In this document: piece by piece, positions 1 through 13,042 of the stretch | Position numbering within the stretch: the stretch's first letter is position 1 | Layout: each line of letters starts with the position of its first letter | The notes under the pieces: generated by a model | The model's database searches: none | What the model saw: the letters and a program-made list of their open reading frames with translations, nothing else | Told to the model about the DNA's origin: nothing | NCBI GenBank assembly: GCA_013398955.1 | Contig: VWPU01008518.1 | Location: forward strand, 62,001-126,000 | DNA from: Callaeas wilsoni | Taxonomy: Eukaryota > Chordata > Aves > Passeriformes > Callaeidae | Reading direction: 5' to 3' | Length of the DNA: 64,000 nt | Translations under genes and position numbers: made by a program

Positions 1-165
1 AGGGGCAGCCACAGCTGCTCTGGGCACCCTGTGCCAGGGCCTCCCCACCCTCACAGGGAAGGATTTCTTCCTGATATCTAACACAACTTTCCCCTCTTTC
101 AGTGTGAACCCGTTAGCCCTTGTCCTGTCACTCCAGCTCCTGATGAGCAGTCCCTTTAGACATGG
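1..165 (-). repeat. CR1 LINE 3' fragment
   Basis: The stretch reads like the reverse complement of the avian CR1 3' region: a run about a summary of deaths of the ORF is absent, but the typical CR1 words are present (CACCCTCACAGGGAAG, TTTCTTCCTGATATCTAAC, CTTGTCCTGTCACTCCA). The fragment is cut by the window start and has decayed. Family assignment is from memory of the CR1 consensus. Confidence 0.75.
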
Positions 166-3100
166 GAAGTGCAACATCCTGGGGTGCTGGAGGGGTGGTG
201 AGTGGAGGTAAACACCCAGCGATCCCACAGGTGGGGGTCGCACCTTTCCTGGGTCCCTGTTGAAGAAATCGAGGTAGTTGGCTGTACATCCCCTTGAACA
301 CGGGTTTGCAGCCTGCACAGCTGCTGTGCTGCCTGATCTGTGTCCTGGGGGAATGTTTGTGTGACAGTCCCGGTGTGCTGCTGTGCTTGGGAAGGGTCAG
401 TAGATCTCCTGGGGGCGTAGAGAGGCTCTGGAGAGCAGGATGGGAATATTATCATCCCTGTCTGCCATCGTTGGCAGGACATGGTAAACATGAAGGTCTG
501 CTGTTAATGTCCCTTTATAAAGGACATAAGTTGGATTTTTTAGAACTGGAAGAGATGCAAAGCGATTCAGAAAATGCATGCACCAGGAAGGAGACTCTAG
601 AAAAGAGACCATGCCATGAGATGAAAGACTGTCTGGGATATCCTAAAGACTGATATGCTGGAGGCAATTTGATTACTGTGTGTAAGCAGGAACACAAGGA
701 AAAGTGTCTTTTAATGCTGTAGATTAATCTAGTAGGCAGGAGCTGAGTGCTTAATTGGCCATTGAAACCAGACAGACTTGAAATGATGCTCCGAGTAGCG
801 AAGCCTTCCCAGCAGGCTGGAGAAGGAGGTGGGGCAGGCTCAGGCTCCTGGTGCCTTCTCGGAAGGAGCTTAGGCAAATAAACATTGTGCTGGGAGTGTT
901 GGTGGCCAGGGGAAGCTTTGGGTGGTGGGCAGGGTTTGGCTTTCACATCCCTACAGCTCCTGCTTAGAGCATGGAGGCTTTGGGGCTTCTTGGAGCCAGA
1001 GGCACCTTCACTGTTTGCATAAATCCCGGGAACTGGGCAGCTCTGTCTGGAGACAGCATGGCTCAGCCTGGGAGATGGCTGGTGATAACCACGGCACGGG
1101 GACAGCGGGAAGGCTGTGTGGAGAGAAGGCACTGCAAAAACGCTGACCCAGCTGGGAACGCTGGGCTGCTGCCAGCCCTGGATGAGGGGTGGTGTCCTGG
1201 GGAGCTGCTGCTGACCTGGTGGCAGTGGGAGGCCAGCGTGTAACTGCAGATCTGGGGCGGCTGAAAGGTGCTGAGGGTGCTCGTGGCCGTGCTAACAGCC
1301 GGTGGGAGCAGGAAATAGCTTTATCCTGAAATGCAGTGCTGTGCTGTCCTCGCTGTCACTGTTTGCCCAGCTCTCCCCAGGGCCTGACAGCACAGCCAGC
1401 TGAGGACACAGGCACTCTGCCACCAAAACACCTGTTTGTGACCTTACAGCGTGTAACCGTGGCTGAGAACTGTCTGCAAAGCATGACCTTCAAAAAAACC
1501 TTTAAAAAATAGATAGGAAGTTGTGTTTAATGTTTAGTCTGAAAATGTAGGATGCCGTAGCTGTCCTTTAAATATGTGGAAAGTGAACACTTTATTATGA
1601 ACGCCATTTTTGGCTAGGTTATGTTTCAAGTAAATTTGTGGAACTGGTGTTCTTTAGTTTTGCAAAATCATTCCTAACTGTGTCCTCCTGAAATGCTACT
1701 TCCCTGGAACTCACAAGGTAAATCTTAGCAGCTCTCCAGGCTTAAATCTGCAGCTCAGCTTCTGTGGATCTCTCTGTTCTGATCTGTTTCTCTCCAATTT
1801 TTCCCTTTTCCCCGTAAATAACCCATTTTTTCAGTTTCCTTTTGTGTTACTGGCAAACATAACTGGGCCAAAATTGTAAAGAGAGGAATGACAATCTGCT
1901 GCTTTGGCATCAGCTGGGGCAGCAGGCTCACACGGATGTCCGAGGCAGGGGCTGCTGTGTGGTGTTGTGTATAAGATTAGTTTCCTGTTATGACTGGAAT
2001 TGGCTATTTTCAAAATTTGCAAGCAATACACTTCACTTCCTCTAGTTCCCAAAGGCAAAACAAACCAGAGGCTTTTGGTGTGTTGGTCTGCTGTGAAACC
2101 ATGGATGTAGGACAAGAAGGTGTTTGGTGAGGAGCTGTGAGTGGGACCACGACTGGCTGTGCCCAGGAGATGCTGTTATCTCTTAACTTCTCTAAACCAG
2201 ACATGGGAAAAGACCAAAACTTAGGGCTGTGTAGGAAAACCAGACCATTTGCCAGAAGATTCACTTAGGGAAATACTTGACTTCAAGCTTAGCTCTATTT
2301 GTTGTGGTGCGATGATGAAAAAAGTTCTGTTTCATTATGACACCTAAAGTCACAAAGACCATGCTCTGAAGACTGAGTTTGAATTGTGTCACAACATATA
2401 TTTGCAAGCTGCATGAGCATCAGGTTTCTCCAGAAAAATTAAATTATTTAATCTCTTGAGGAGAGCTGCTTTTTATTGATGCAGCAATAATAAAACTTGG
2501 CCTGAGCAGCTGTGATAACTGAGGAGGAAGAAGTTTGCATAGGACAGGAAGAGTGGGAATGAGCTGTTCTGTGCCAATCAGTTCAGTTGTGATTTTTTTT
2601 TTTTCCCAGTACAACCTTTGGTAGGGCTGTACTGGAGCTGTCTGCAGTGAATGAATGTGGTAGATGGAATTGGGAAGATAAAGGCTTTGAGGTGTTTGCT
2701 GTGTTAAAGTTGAAGTCACCTGCTAAATTGTTTCTTTCATCTTTGAATTTCAAGTAGCTGCCTTGCTCAGGGCACTTTCTCACTTGCACTTCCTTATGAG
2801 TGTATCCCATAAGAAAAAAAAATTATCTTCTGTGTTTGAAGTGTAACTTTATATGTACTGAAGAATGAAGTGGAATTGAGCCTGTTTGAGTAATGCTGCT
2901 GTACTGTCTCCAGGCTTCTCACACTTCCTTCTGGAACCGGAATGGTCTTTAATTTTAGAGATATTTTGAATAGGCCCAGACATAAAAGGAATGCACAGAG
3001 TAAAAATAACGTTTTTGCTTTTGTTGAGTGTATGGATACCAATCCACTTACAAAATTAGAGAGTAGGGATGATGCAAACAAATAGTTCAGCAAGTACTTT

Positions 3101-3829
3101 AAGTAATATACATTTGGACCTACCAGATCAGGATCTGGATAATTTTTAAAAAATTCTTAATACCTGGGCATGCATATAGATTAAAAAAAAAAGTGACAGA
3201 AGCAACCAAGTCATTTGGAAAGGTACAAAAGCCAAATATGCAGTGTTGTGTGCTGTGGCTTCTCACAGACCTTTTGTCCATTCTCAAAACTGTTGGAAGA
3301 TCGGGTGGGATCCAGGGAAGCCCTGCCATTCCTTCTGGGGTGGCTGTGTGCTGCTGCCCTCTGCCAGAGCTCCCCTTTGCATGGGCAGATTTATGAAGTC
3401 CACCCGACTTCCCTCCCATATTCTGTCACAATCCTTGTCTAAATACCACCCAGAGTCACACCCGTGCCCTCTCCTGCCCAGCTTCTCTGGCAGCCTGTGT
3501 TCCTGGCAGTATCTCTACCTCCACAGTTCTTTCTTCTTCTTTTTCCTCACCTGCAGTGAGCGATAAGAACTGTCTGGGCACTGCACCTGCCCAAAGAGCT
3601 GTGTGTCCTCTGCTGCCACCCCCGTAGCCAGCTGGGCACTTGGGACTAGGTTTGAGATATTGAGAATGGCCATGGCTTCAGAACCAAGCTGTGGCTCCCT
3701 CCCCAGTGATGTCCCGCTGCCACCTCCGAAACGGAGCGGCTCAGGGTCCTGCTTTGTGCCTCTGAAGCACCGCGAGCGCGCAGATTGCTGCTCTCTGCTC
3801 ACTCTGCCTTCTCGTGCCCTGCTTGGCAG
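166..3829. other. Upstream or intronic DNA of ARHGAP40, no confident exon
   Basis: The first ARHGAP40 exon I can support (3830) needs an upstream exon that ends after the first base of a codon. No segment here combines an acceptor or start, family-like protein sequence and a donor in that phase. Open frames such as 515-1132 (-) and 3603-4124 (+) show no family resemblance. The tract 3781-3829 is pyrimidine-rich and serves as the acceptor of the exon at 3830. Nothing else is recognised. Confidence 0.5.
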
Positions 3830-6800
3830 AGGGAGAAGCCGAAGCCGAGTGGCTGCAGGACGCGGGGCTGTCCGAGCTGCTGGGGGACCCGGCGTCAGAC
3901 AAGGACAACCTGGTGCTGCTGTCCACGCTGACCAGGACGCAGGCGGCGGCCGTGCAGCGCCGGCTGGACACCTACTCGCGCTCCCGCCGCAGGAAGAACC
4001 GGCACCCCGTGCGCGATGTCCGCGACGTCTTCGGAGTGGTCGGCCCGGAGGTTTGTTGCTTTTGGCGGGATCTCCTAAAAGACCTTCTTGCCTCGTGGGA
4101 GGTGACTTGGCTTTCTGGGTCTAGGGCTCCTGTTATTGTGTTCCTGTCTTGAACTGAAAGGAAGCTGAGATTGGGGAAATCCTGGTTGCAGTGCTGAGCA
4201 GTTCTTGCAGAACCTGCAGGTCCATAGCCTTCCCAGGCCGCAATAACACTCCTGCCGGGATGCTTCTGGATGGTGCCGGCAGCACGGCGGCCTCGTGGAG
4301 CACTGGCATCGTTTGGAGCCCTCTTGTGTTTTCTTTGTTCCAGTGGCGTGTTGTATCACCACTAATCCAAAACAAGAAAACGTCCCGAATTCAGTTCTGA
4401 TAAGCTGGCCTTGTAGAGCTGGAAATCCTGGAGAAAGACTAACACTGCCTTTTTGGGGGTGGTTTATTTAGATTTTCTTTTTTTCTTGATAAAGAATTCA
4501 TAACCATTGGCTTTTCAGCTGTTTTCCTGCAGTTCTGCTGATTGTGGCTAAAACAACTTCTTTCTTATTTTTCAGGACACAGCAGCAGAGAAAGAAGAGC
4601 CTAGCCCAGATCCACTGTGGCACAACCTACGGACTTCAAACAGCCAGAGAAGTAAGGGGGAAGTTTTTAAATGCAGAGTAGGACTGAACGGGGAGTAGAA
4701 TCCAAAGTAGGGCTGGAACTGGAAGGAAAGCCACACCTTCACATATATACATAGATAGAGGTTCTGAAACATTGACTTTGTTTGATTTTTGGGGGTTTTT
4801 ATATGATTATTGTTGGGTTTTTTACATGATTATTCACACTTGTCGATTAATAAAATTTTCCAGGCTCTAGTATTTTCAGAATTGCTACTCAAGCTGATCA
4901 TTATAACTTTTTGATAAAGCAACTGAAAGATGAAAATGAAATCAGTCTAGTAAAGATCATACGGTGAAATCTTATAAATGGCACATGCAGCTGTGTAAAG
5001 AGATGTCAGCCATAGGTGTCCTTTAATTTAAGGTTGTGGTCATGTCTTACCAGTGACCTGGTGATTTTAGCCATAATGTTATGACTTCACACTAGTCATG
5101 GAATCATTAAACTCGGTAAAGACCTCTAAAATCATCAAGTCCAACCACTAACCCAGCACCAGTGTGTTCACCACTAAACCATGTCCCCAGGTGCCACATC
5201 TGCATGATTTTTGAACACTTCCAGAGATGGTGACTCTTCCACTTCCCTTGGCAGCCTGTTCCAATGTTCTGATCACCCTTCCAGGGAAAAATCTTACCCT
5301 CTGATCACCCTGTGCTATGGGACACTGTTTCCACATGTTAGTGCAGGATTTTTTAAAAGCAGTGGTACCAAACCGATCTCAAACTGCATTTTTAGCACAT
5401 TTGCTTTCTAAGCTTCACCCTCCTGGCTTGCAGAAATTCAAGACAATTTCTCCTCTGCAGCAGAAACGCAGGATTACTCCTGCACGGTTCGAAACCCTGG
5501 GAAAGAGGAGGTGTTCAACATGGATGTTGCCTACTCGGAGCAAGCAGCTGTCCTGCTCAAGGGATCATTCCTGTCTGAATCCAGGAAGTTAAAGGATGGA
5601 AATGCCTTAACTGTAAGCACTGAAGGAATTTTTCTTGTTAGAATTTATTAGTCTCAACTTGTCAAGGTGGTACAAGACACCGAATTCAATCCACACCTAT
5701 GGGTAGTGTTGCAATGGGTCTGTGTTTGGTGGTATTTTTGGGTGTGTTGTGCTGTTATCTTTACTGTGTTGGGCAAGGATAAACATTGTGTAGTGGAGGA
5801 TCAAAAGAAATAAGAGTTTTATCTGAAACTCCCTATTTTGACACATATCCATGTTGTTTCCTCTGAAAAGAGGAGAGTAACTAACTGTGCTTTCTTACTC
5901 ATAATTCTAAAATTTTCTCTTCTCCGCAAATGAACCGGGCTGCTTCCAAAGTTCAAGTAGATTACAGTGGGTATCAGGCTGTCTTTAACTTAGAAAAATT
6001 GGGATCTCCAGTGTGATTAAAGAGAAATATTGAAAAGGGAAAATATTTATTAAACTGGTGGTTGAATAGGACTAGTTTTGGGCATATGTCTGGTCTTGAA
6101 CACAGCAGAAAGAACAGATGGTTATGATAAGGAATCATGAAAATACAGCAAAAATTGCTCACTACTGGGATTAGTAGAGATAACTTAAACTGAACCTTTT
6201 GTGTGTGGTTTTCCTTAGAGATTTAAGATCCCTAAGGGCAGGCTAGGAGTGACCAGGATTGGAGATCTGTCAGCTCAGGACATGAAGAAGATCCCCACAC
6301 TGGCCCTCATTGAACTTACAGCTCTCTGTGATATCCTGGGCTTTGAGCTGAAGAGAAACAAAACAGCAAAACTGAAAACAACAGGTTAGTTGTGCTACTT
6401 TTTTATGTTTTTTTTTTTTTTAACACTCACCTTCTCATCATACACTCATCAATTGTGTTTCAAATGTTAGAACAGAGAGTTTTTGATAAGAAACCTTGTG
6501 ACAGGTGTGTTTTCCTTGGATTTCTCCTGGAAGTCAGTGGATCATGACATCTAGACCTAGTACTACATTTATGTCTGGCTGCACTTGTCCTGTTTAACTG
6601 TTCCTCTCTTTCTCCAGTATCTGTGCTTACCGAAGTGCCACCTTAGTCTGCGGTGGGGGGATATATCCCTTACACCTGTATTAGAGGTGATATGGCCTTA
6701 CAAACTCTTGTTTCTGTTGCAGAGAAAAGGCTCTTTGGAGTTCCACTCAACACCCTGTTGGAAAATGACCAAAAGCTGCTGCCCAACACCAAGGTCCCTC

Positions 6801-9800
6801 TGCTACTCCAGGCAGTAAGTCCTCTGCTGCTTTCATTCACGCCTCTGGTCCTTAGAGTCAGGAGTCTGTGATAAGGATGGGCTGGCCCCTCATCCTCTGT
6901 GCCTAAGAGCTTTCTGCTTCCCCCTTTAATAGCTGCTGTCCTGCTTGGAGAAGAGGGGACTTGAAACAGAGGGCATCCTGAGAGTTTCTGGGTCCCAGAC
7001 CAGAATCAAGGTATGAGCTCTTTAGCAGTGTTTGAAGGTGTCAGAGGTGATTAGGAAGCATTTGCTGAAGCAAGTGTTTAAATAACTTGAATTGTCTCGT
7101 CCCCTTCCCAGTACAACCAGAAACATCCACTGCTGGGAAATGCAGGAGTGTGTGCCGAGGGTCTGTGCACTCTTTTGCCTTGATGTGTTGCCTTCCCAGT
7201 GCTCAGCCGTAAGGTTTCTCTTGTATTTGCTTGTTAAGGCATGTGATAAATTGCATCTCTTTCATAGAGCCTGGAACAGAAGCTGGAAAGGGACTTCTAC
7301 AGCGGCCTGTTCCGCTGGGATGAGGTTCACCAGAACGACGTGTCGGGGCTGCTGAAGAGGTTCATCCGGGAGCTGCCGGCCCCGCTGCTCACAGCAGAGT
7401 ACCTGCCTGCCTTTGCTGCTGTTCAGAGTGAGTCCCTGCTCTGCCTGGCCAGCAGCGCTTTGGTTTGTGCAAAGCTCCACTGGCCCTGGGCTCTCCTGCC
7501 AGGTGTGTTGGGAGCCTGTGGATCCCATGGGAACACAGAGCCCAGCTGGGTTGTAGCCACTGGCGCTTGGTTGAATGTGCCTTTCTGTACCAATACTGTC
7601 CTGGTCTGCAATTATGTGGCACTTGAGCCTGCAAGGCTGCTGCCATCAATTAGAGCAAATTGATCAATAATGACACGCAGGCTGAGCTGTGCAAACTGGC
7701 CAGGGCACACGGTCTTGACTTGTCTGCAGGTAATTCCACGTTCTGCAAGCACCTTTCTTTGAGGCTGGTGCCTCAGAAGGTAGTTTGGATGTGTTAAGAT
7801 GACTGTTTGTGTGCACAAGTTCTTTGTTCAAAAAAAGGAGAATTATGGGTTCTTTTGCTGGCCTTCCAGGGCATTGGAGTTGCTGGTATACTGTGTACTC
7901 TAAAGGAAATGAGCCAGGCTTCTAAAACATGGGCAGTTCCCTTCGTAAGAACAGCGTGAGTTTGATTTACTTCTGTGAGGAAAGGTCTGAAATTCTAGAT
8001 GACAAACAATTCAATAAGTAATTGTCTTATTCCTTGGAGGATTCCTGTGCTCAAAAAGAAGGGTCAGAAGCCTGAATCCTCTGTCCTGTTGTTCTCCCTC
8101 TCTAGATATTCCAGACCTGAAGCAACGATTGCAAGCTCTAAACCTCCTGATCCTGATTCTGCCAGAGCCCAATAGAAACACTCTAAAGGTAACTGCTTGC
8201 TTTTGATTTAACTGGTAAAACATGGAATCATGGAATTGTTTAGGTTGAAAAAAAACCTTCTTAAAATCATTGGGTCCAGGCATTCCCCCAGCACTTCCAA
8301 GGCCACCACTAGGCCATATCCCTGAGTGCCACAGCTACGTGGCTTTTAAGCAGACACCACCTCTGCCTTTCTGTGCTTTATAAGAGCTCTGGTGGTTGTG
8401 GATGCCTTTTTTTTTCTTCTGAGTAGTTCAGCTCCCAGGTATTAAAGGTAAGGCCAACTCAGCACCCTGCATCCTCCATTTAGAGCACTGGAATATATAA
8501 TCCAGTCAAAGATGATCTGTGATGGCTCTGGTGGAGGTGGGCGGTGAAAGAGATAATCCAAAAGGGTTTATTTTTCCACGTTTGGGAATGGCTTTGATGG
8601 GATACTGAAGGAAAGGGGGGATTAATCTTTGGATTCAGTAACTTTCACAGCTCAGCTTTGTAAATTATCACCTGCCAAGGAGTAAGAACTCATCTGTTTC
8701 CCACACAGGCTGTCTTTCCTGATTCATAAATACTGGATAAACCTCTGTTGATGTGGTTATTTGTTGCTATTGTAGTATTAGAAATTGGTCACTCTGCTTC
8801 CTGACTGGAGAAATAGGATTTGCTGATATATATCAAGTGCTAATTAACGACCTCTCCAGCAACTGCCATGCTAGTTTTTTGAGCATTACTGTAATGGATG
8901 GCTTAATTCTCTTTCTCTCTCTTCAGGCCCTTCTCGAGTTTCTCAGCAAGGTTGTTGCCAGGGAGAACAACAACAAAATGAACCTCTGGAACGTTTCCAC
9001 AGTCATGGCCCCAAACCTGTTCATGCACAAGGGGCTGCCAAGCAAGATCCCTGAGGGGAAGGAGAAGCAGCTGGCGGAGGGGGCGGCTGACGTGGTGCGG
9101 ATGATGATCCATTACCAGGATCTGCTCTGGACAGTGAGTTGCACAGGAATTATGTGATATGGTCTAGCAGTGTCTTGGTCTTGTTAGCATTGGGATAGGG
9201 AAGGGATAGCCTTGGTAATTTCAGAGGAATTAAACATCTGTGAGCAAATCCTCAGGCTGAATTCCAAGACTACCTGTCTTCAAGGTACACAGATATTTTG
9301 GTCTATTTAAGGAGCTAAAGTGATGATCAAGTTCCTAAATTACATCCTCATCTCTGCTGGATTTAATTCCTGTTTTCACCCTTCTCCCCTGTCCAGGTCT
9401 CCTCTTTTCTGGTAGCTCAAGTGAGAAAGCTGAACGAGAGCAACAGCAAAAGGTACCAGTTCTGCGACAAGCGAATTAAAAATCTGTTGCGGAAGATTCA
9501 CGCTGATAAAGACAAGGTGGAAAAGAACCAGGGAGAGGTGAGTTAGGGCTTGGAAAAAAACCCAGACCCTTTCATGGCAGTGTCAAATGTTTTCCTGAGA
9601 ACTCAGAGCAATGTAAGGGGTGATACTCTTGAAAAGAGCAAGAGGGACAAAAAAATGCAGAATAATGAGGAACAGTTTCCCAGACCCTTTTGGTCAGATT
9701 GTGGCAAAAACTGATCCCAACAGCAAGAGCACTAAATACATTTCAGGCTACAAACCACTTGGTTAAAAGCGGGTGAGGAGGGAAGAGATCAGGAGCAGAA

Positions 9801-11933
9801 ATGTTTGTTTTTCCCCCTGTGAAGAGCAGAATTTTTATGGCTCTGGGTTTCCCACGTGTTGGCACAGATATGTCTGCTCTGATAAAGGCAGACTTGTTTT
9901 AATGAAATTAAAGCATAAATTTAGGCTGTTGCCTAATTTTCTTTTTGCTCCATAACATCTGTTAAGATGGCACATCACTTGGTGCTTCCTTTCTTTGGAA
10001 AGGACCTTTCTGGAATTCAGCAGCCTGCAATCCAGATCTCTAAATTCCTTTCTGAGTAATTTACATGAATTTCAGAGGAGTCATTCACACTTGTGCAAAG
10101 CAGTTCATCAGAATTTCTTCTGACAAATCCTGTTTTCATCCGAGCCTGTGTCAGTGCTGGGTTTGAACAGCAGAGAGCACCAGCACACGCTGATGGAGAG
10201 CACAGGGCTCCTCTTGCGGCCACAGCACCGGAACGCTGATGGTTTATTCATAATGCTCACCTTGGTGCTTCCATAAGCTTTCAGCCTGTACTATATGTGT
10301 AAGAAACAAGCCTAAATTCCCTGAACAGCTGTCTGGATAGGTTTAATTCTTCGTGCTCTCCAACCTGTTTTGAAAATTGATGTTTTGACTGATAGCAGAG
10401 TCTTTCTTTAAGTAGTTTTTTTCTTTTTGCCTGCCTTGTTCAGCCTTCCAAGATTGTGAAAGTCCACGCATCACTCCTCCTAAAGGACTCTCTGGAGGTG
10501 CACTTGAACAATGCAACCAGAGTTGCTGATGTCTTGAGGCAGTTTCAGAAGAACCTGTGCCAGAATGGCTGGAATATTGTTAACACTGTCAACCTCCTCA
10601 AGTGGTAAATGGGTTTTCTCTGCTTAAAAAAAAGGAAAAGAAAAAGGAAAAAAATCCCTAAGTGGTCTAGCTGCTTTTTACTGTCTTGAGGTAGAGGTGA
10701 GGTTGGCAGCACAGTGAGTCATGAGGAGAGACTGTTCTCTGCTGCTCTGTTCTAAGCTTAGGAAATGGTGGTGGATGGGGAAGGCAAATTTTGGCTCACT
10801 GGGTGATGCTGCTCGGTGCTCAGGCTGTCAGGAGGTCAGTGGTCCCCTCTGGGCTGCTGGACACCAAGTGAACTCCAGAATCCTTGCTGAAGGGAAGGGA
10901 AAGGGCAGCAACGTTGACCCTGACAAACAAACCCCTTCCAGCTCTCCTGCAGAAAAGCATCACCTGTATCATTTGCCTGGAGTAGTAATTCCAGCATGCT
11001 TATGTTAATGTTGGGATTTCCTAAAATGAGCTCTGCAATTCCCTCCTGTGCTCCTGTGGCGAATTGCAGAGCTAACCCAAAAAAGGAACAGAAGAATTCC
11101 TGCCCCCCTCTGTCAGAGTTCCTGCAGCCTGTATTTAGTAGGTAACGTGGCAGTGCCTCTCCTGTGTCCCAGGAGGTGCCCAGACAAGAAGGGTAGAGGG
11201 GAAGTTGTCTGGATATGGGTCAGCTGCTGTGTCACCAATAGCTTGCCTTGTTTTCTTTTTTTCCCAATTTTGGGTGTCCTGCACTGTGCAGGAGGATCAG
11301 CAAGGTCTCTGTACCCTGGGTTCTTTGATCATTGCTGGCCTCTGAACCATAAACAGTTATTTTGGAAGAAACATTACTAAGCTACCTAACCTATCTGTGC
11401 AGACATTTAACTTCCTTGTGTTTTTCTTTCTGCAGTAACAACTCCATGGAGTGCACAAACTTGCTCCTGTATGAAGTGGGGGGCAATATTGGTAAGTAAA
11501 AATGGTAGCTGAAAATAAGGACTCTGATATCCGGTTTTTATGCTTAGCTCCTTTTAGGAGGGAGTTAAAAACTTCCCTGGACAACCTGTGCCTCACCAAC
11601 TTCAGAGTGAAGAATTTTTTCCTAATATCTAATACCTAATATACGTCTCAAAGCCATTATCTCAGATGTGTGGAAATGCTTCTTGAATCGTTGTAATACT
11701 GAAATGAATGTGAACAAATCCTACTTTTAGATAGGGGAAAAACCAAACAAAAAACCAAATCTAGCAACTATGGGACTAAGGATATTAAAAACTGTGGGTT
11801 TTTTTCTGAATGTCTTCTTTTAACAGGTGAACATTGCCTGGACCCAGACACTTACCTCTTGGACTTGTACCACATCAACCCCCATGCTGAGTGGATAATT
11901 AAGCAAAACCCATCTTACCCTCGGATGTTCTAG
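3830..11933 (+). CDS. ARHGAP40: Rho GTPase-activating protein 40, thirteen 3' exons (5' end not found)
   Basis: Exons: 3830-4050, 4576-4651, 5434-5612, 6219-6384, 6723-6814, 6933-7010, 7268-7427, 8106-8188, 8927-9133, 9397-9537, 10444-10604, 11436-11491, 11827-11933. Every intron is GT-AG and the phases join without a break into 575 residues plus TAG. The first exon carries the WLQDAGLSELL and LLSTLTRTQAAAVQRR motifs and a basic stretch leading to RDVRDVFGV, typical of the ARHGAP18/28/40 group. The RhoGAP domain spans about residues 218-420 of the visible part. The arginine finger is in GILRVSG (Arg262, codon 6981-6983), and the conserved LKRFIRELPAPLL and NVSTVMAPNLF motifs are intact. The C-terminal 105 residues (VHASLLLKDSLEV to the end) match the tail shared by this group. 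The family stimulates GTP hydrolysis by Rho GTPases in the cytosol. ARHGAP40 is preferred over its paralogues because SLC32A1 follows on the same strand. Incomplete at the N terminus. Confidence 0.9.
5096..5345 (-). repeat. CR1 LINE fragment in an ARHGAP40 intron
   Basis: It begins with the CR1 3'-end signature in reverse complement (TCATGGAATCATTAAACTCG) and runs through AAATCATCAAGTCCAACCAC and the CAGCCTGTTCCAATG block. It lies in the intron between exons 4576-4651 and 5434-5612. Confidence 0.85.
6933..7010 (+). CDS. ARHGAP40: ARHGAP40 exon with the catalytic arginine finger
   Basis: This 78-bp exon is phase 0 at both ends and encodes 26 residues that include the GILRVSGS motif. In RhoGAP domains the arginine of this loop (here AGA at 6981-6983) enters the GTPase active site and is needed for GAP activity. 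Its presence suggests an active enzyme. Being in-frame, skipping of the exon would remove catalysis without shifting the reading frame; that it is skipped is not shown. Confidence 0.88.
8222..8360 (-). repeat. CR1 LINE fragment in an ARHGAP40 intron
   Basis: Reverse-complement CR1 3' end: ATGGAATCATGGAATTG, TTTAGGTTGAAAA, then a diverged AAAATCATTGGGTCC segment and CCACTAGGCCATATCCC. It sits just after the donor of exon 8106-8188. Confidence 0.8.
11555..11655 (-). repeat. CR1 LINE fragment in the last ARHGAP40 intron
   Basis: Contains the CR1 words TTCCCTGGACAACCTGTGCC, TCACCAAC and AAGAATTTTTTCCTAATATC in reverse-complement orientation. It is short and decayed. Confidence 0.7.
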
Positions 11934-11970
11934 GGAAAACATGAGCAAAATAAAGCAATTGGTTGCAATT
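11934..11970 (+). terminator. ARHGAP40: ARHGAP40 3' UTR and poly(A) signal
   Basis: A canonical AATAAA lies at 11949-11954, only 16 bases after the TAG stop, followed by GT-rich sequence (around 11960-12005) of the kind bound by cleavage factors. If this signal is used, the 3' UTR is about 35-40 bases. No other AATAAA is visible in the next several hundred bases. Confidence 0.6.
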
Positions 11971-12957
11971 TTTGGAAGGTGTGGAAATAGACTTTCCTGT
12001 TGTAGTGTCAGAGCAGACACTACTTGTTTCTTTGAAGGAGAAGCAGCTTTATTAAGTGCTTCTGTGGCAGCTGGCAGTGAGAGCACAGTTGTCTCTGTGC
12101 TAACAGAGGTGTTGGAAACAAGCAGCAATTATCGTTGTGTAGCAGAGTTTGCAGGGGGACTGGCTGTTCCTAAACAAAATATCCCCCAAAACAAACCCTG
12201 AAGGCGGAGCTACAGCGGTTGGGCAGCAAAGATGGAACAGAAGAAGAAAAAGATCATCTTGAATATGGTAGAAGGCATTTGTGTATTCTGGATTTGCTCT
12301 TTCTTTTGGAGGAGAGACAGTCAAATGCTGCAGTGGTACTAAGGATGTCCCTTTGGTAAGGTCCATGGTTGCCTGTGGCACATCACCAGAAGAGTTTATC
12401 ATCCTGGGCTTCGCTATTAAGCTCCTGTTATGTTCTTTGAAGAATGAAAAAGGATGTTTCCAAAAAGGCCAGATGGGATAGGACACTGACATATCGTGTA
12501 TTTCATGTCTGCAGTTAAATATATTTATATGCAGGACAAGAAAATAACTTTCCTTGGAAAAAGGTATGGGAAATACAGCAGCCTTTCAGATGTGCAGTGT
12601 GACAGGAGAGAGCCTGTTCCATGCAGCTCTGCTGGTAACACAAACCCAAATTGCCACTGATGAGGTAAAATATGCATTTATTTTGATGGACAACCTATCT
12701 ATCAACAGACAATGGGGGAAATACCCTGAAATTAATGTGAGGTTGGTAATCTGAGCTGGCCACGTGAACTGAACTTCTCTGTGGAAGATTCTTTGTGAAT
12801 GTGTTTATTCAAAAGTCAGCAAACCTCTCCTGAGATGTGAGGTGGCTGAACTGAGCTGAGCCCTCACTGTTCTGGCTGCACATTTCCACCCCACTCAGCA
12901 CAGCGTGGTCACTGTGGGCTGGACAGGTGAGGGTAGAGCAGAACACTCACACCTTGC

Positions 12958-13042
12958 TGCATCCTCGTCATCCTCGTCATCCTCATCATCCTCATCATCC
13001 TCCTCATCATCCTCATCATCCTCATCATCATCCTCATCATCC
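12958..13042. repeat. Imperfect CATCCT/CATCAT microsatellite
   Basis: About 85 bp of tandem CATCCT with CATCAT and CGTCAT variants. Translated in either direction it gives poly-serine or poly-Asp/Glu frames, which are products of the repeat rather than evidence for a protein. Confidence 0.95.

Noticed and set aside
3603..4124. Open frame proposed as the ARHGAP40 start
   Set aside because: It is in a different register from the supported exon at 3830 and crosses that exon's acceptor and donor.
5484..5496. GGTTCGAAACC, resembling a tRNA B box
   Set aside because: It lies inside an ARHGAP40 coding exon, with no A box or cloverleaf around it.
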